Assembly: GCA_947522735.1 (NCBI GenBank)
Contig: CANNTZ010000057.1
Span: 1 to 16,210 of the forward strand
Origin: an uncultured Oscillospiraceae bacterium
GTDB lineage: Bacteria; Bacillota; Clostridia; Oscillospirales; Ruminococcaceae
DNA: 16,210 nucleotides
Direction: 5' to 3'
The notes under the pieces are model-generated. The model made no database searches, was not told where the DNA came from, and was given only the letters and a program-made list of their open reading frames with translations. The position numbers and the translations under genes were made by a program. Positions 15,175 through 16,210 of the stretch are shown piece by piece (positions within the stretch are counted from its first letter, which is position 1; every line of letters begins with the position of its first letter).

Positions 15175-15259
15175 GGGAGAGTTCCCGAGTGGCCAAAGGG
15201 GGCAGACTGTAAATCTGTTGTCACTGACTTCGGTGGTTCGAATCCACCCTCTCCCACCA
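15175..15259 (+). tRNA. tRNA-Tyr(GTA)
   Basis: 85 bases, a class II tRNA with a long variable arm (TGTCACTGACTTCGGT region). The acceptor stem pairs GGGAGAG with CTCTCCC, then A and an encoded CCA. The anticodon loop is CTGTAAA with anticodon GTA. The T arm GGTGGTTCGAATCCACC is intact. It lies 54 bases after tRNA-Thr and shares its promoter. Confidence 0.95.
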
Positions 15260-15294
15260 AAAATCCTGAACGCTGTTGTGTTTGGGATTTTTTT
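15259..15294 (+). terminator. Terminator after the tRNA pair
   Basis: AAAAATCC (15259-15266) pairs with GGATTTTT (15285-15292) around an 18-base loop, and the T-run continues to 15294. The stem is AU-rich but starts right at the tRNA-Tyr 3' end. Confidence 0.65.
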
Positions 15295-15616
15295 ATTGCC
15301 CTGATAGCCGGGAATCCTCTTATAAGCTTCATATGCCTGAAGTGCCATAAGAAACCGGCTTGAGATCGGGTGCTTTTGCGCGGCGTAATCTTTTTCGCTC
15401 AGCTACGTGCGGCCTTGTTTTGAAGGCAGGCGCATCAAAAAGCCGAGCGCAGGCGGAAGGGATATTAAAAGCACGCTTTCGGACAGGAGCGCCATGCTCC
15501 TCTCCGGAAAATCAGGAGGGACAAGCACACAGCCAATCGCGTAAACGGTACAGGTAACGACAGGCGGCGACACGATAACGATAAGCCGCTATCTCAGCGA
15601 GGAGGAGCGCGCAATA
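15295..15616. other. Gene-free stretch
   Basis: About 320 bases without a supportable gene, RNA or promoter. A small hairpin GGAGC-GCCAT-GCTCC sits at about 15487-15501. The only ORF (15360-15557 on the plus strand) is basic, low-complexity, lacks a ribosome site and looks spurious. Confidence 0.4.
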
Positions 15617-15642
15617 AAAAGCCTTGCATTTTCTTGCAGGGC
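15611..15642 (-). terminator. Second of two tandem minus-strand terminators
   Basis: On the minus strand GCCCTGCA (15642-15635) pairs with TGCAAGGC (15628-15621) around a six-base loop. TTTTTATTGC follows. It backs up the stem at 15650-15675. Confidence 0.75.
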
Positions 15643-15649
15643 AAAAAGA

Positions 15650-15675
15650 AAAACCGCTTGAAATCAAGCGGTTTT
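15650..15675. terminator. Strong terminator after the tRNA-like remnant
   Basis: AAAACCGCTTGA (15650-15661) and TCAAGCGGTTTT (15664-15675) form a perfect 12-bp stem. On the minus strand TTTTTCTTTTT follows. It begins seven bases beyond the CCA end of the tRNA-like fragment, as expected for a tRNA terminator. Confidence 0.85.
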
Positions 15676-15682
15676 CGCTGTT

Positions 15683-15722
15683 TGGTGGAGATAAGCGAAT
15701 CGAACCGCTGACCTCCAGCATG
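15683..15722 (-). pseudogene. 3' remnant of a tRNA-Ala-like gene (possible attachment-site scar)
   Basis: Read on the minus strand, 40 bases resemble the 3' half of a bacterial tRNA-Ala: CATGCTGGAGGTC (end of anticodon arm and variable loop), AGCGGTTCGATTCGCT (T arm) and TATCTCCACCA (acceptor 3' end with CCA). The T arm lacks one base of the usual CCGCT side, and no matching 5' half (GGGGATA... and D arm) is found upstream, where the sequence turns AT-rich. It is therefore a truncated, decayed gene. Its terminators are still present downstream. Integrative elements commonly recombine into tRNA 3' ends, so a scar of past integration or excision is a reasonable inference. Confidence 0.6.
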
Positions 15723-15916
15723 AGACGCCCCTGCGGAGAGGTGTCTATATTAATGATATAAATATATATGAAGCAGCACCGGCGGGGATCTGATTGTCAC
15801 AGAGCTATAAGCGGATAGCAAAAACGCATATAAAAAGGAGTGCAGACAGCAGATAGAACGCGGCAAAAAAGCAGATGGAACCCGCTTGCGGATTTGTCGG
15901 TATATACCGGTTGAAT
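15723..15916. other. Gene-free AT-rich stretch
   Basis: About 190 bases separate the tRNA remnant from the partial gene. An AT-rich block (about 15747-15772) and a palindrome CGGTATATACCG (15898-15909) are the only notable items. A ribosome-site-like AAAAAGGAG at 15832-15840 on the plus strand is not followed by a usable ORF. Confidence 0.35.
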
Positions 15917-16210
15917 TTAATACTCCGGTACTTTAGTGGGGTCTGGGGCATAGGCGTACGTCAGATTGTCGGTATCGTCATCAAAAATACAGGTGACGTA
16001 TGGCTCATAGCTTTCCGGATGGAAAATTGTCACACCGCTCTGAGAATGCACGCCGTCTAAGGGCGTTACATCCTCGCAGGTGAGGCGGAACATCAGCCCG
16101 GGCGGATCGTTGAAGGCAGCTTGCACATAGTTGACAAAATCGGCAAGATCTTTTGTGCGGTGAATGTTGCCGAGAACACGGTCGGAGCGCGAATAGGCGT
16201 CAATATCACC
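15917..16210 (-). CDS. 3' end of an unrecognised protein gene, truncated by the window edge
   Basis: The frame is open without a stop from the right edge to the TAA at 15917, giving 97 C-terminal residues; the start lies outside the window. The apparent start inside (a GTG near 16126) is not real, since coding sense continues upstream (GDIDAYSRSDRVLGN...). The fragment is acidic and soluble-looking, with PPGLMFRLTCEDV, YEPYVTCIFDDDTDN and the end TKVPEY. I do not recognise a family. Its codon use (TTA, AAA, ATT) looks less GC-rich than the genes to the left, which together with the adjacent tRNA scar would fit acquired DNA, but the piece is short. Confidence 0.6.
   Translation of the reverse strand, partial: GDIDAYSRSDRVLGNIHRTKDLADFVNYVQAAFNDPPGLMFRLTCEDVTPLDGVHSQSGVTIFHPESYEPYVTCIFDDDTDNLTYAYAPDPTKVPEY

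Noticed and set aside
14790..15363. Minus- and plus-strand ORFs across the tRNA genes (for example peptides with GERIRTPDLL and EWPKGADCKSVV)
   Set aside because: These are the well-known false peptides obtained by translating tRNA genes. The region encodes tRNA-Thr and tRNA-Tyr on the plus strand.
15360..15557. 65-codon plus-strand ORF
   Set aside because: There is no ribosome site, it has basic low-complexity composition and no family resemblance.

Overview
The window reads as chromosomal DNA of a moderately high-GC, low-GC-lineage-type bacterium (Bacillota, class Clostridia; an Oscillospiraceae/Ruminococcaceae-like gut organism is my best guess). Support: sigma-A style promoters with 17-bp spacers, strong AGGAGG-type ribosome sites, CCA-encoding tRNAs, a G5/3D cell-wall protein, a PrsA-like foldase, and the YfmF/YfmH M16 protease pair typical of Firmicutes. 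The assignment is inference from gene families, not from a marker gene.

Layout. 1-487: a 16-bp perfect hairpin, then about 400 bases without a gene but packed with short GC-rich hairpins. 488-1759 (+): folC. 1774-1805: a bidirectional terminator between convergent genes. 1811-14711 is then entirely minus-strand. Reading in the direction of transcription (right to left) the units are: (a) yfmF-yfmH-lgt, from an extended -10 promoter at about 14764 to a terminator at about 10999-11046; (b) folD - CPBP membrane protease - DUF5054/GH38-like protein, tightly spaced; (c) a PpiC/PrsA-like membrane foldase with its own promoter at 7041-7069, then a phosphomannomutase-like HAD protein ending in a strong terminator; (d) a CNNM/CBS/CorC (HlyC-type) transporter with a perfect-spacing promoter and a 5' leader able to hide its ribosome site; (e) a G5/3D-domain wall protein. 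14712-16210: divergent promoter region, tRNA-Thr(TGT) and tRNA-Tyr(GTA) on the plus strand, a terminator, then about 650 bases with no intact gene that include tandem minus-strand terminators and a decayed 3' half of a tRNA-Ala-like gene, and finally the 3' end of an unrecognised minus-strand gene running off the window.

How it fits together. Most genes are housekeeping: one-carbon/folate metabolism (folC, folD), envelope and secreted-protein handling (lgt, foldase, CPBP protease, 3D protein), ion homeostasis (CNNM protein) and a composite M16 protease. I see no phage, transposase, CRISPR array, toxin-antitoxin or defence cassette. The parts that deserve a second look are non-coding: the hairpin array before folC, the tRNA 3'-end scar near 15.7 kb, the SD-sequestering leader of the CNNM gene, and a 15-codon ORF overlapping the folD start.
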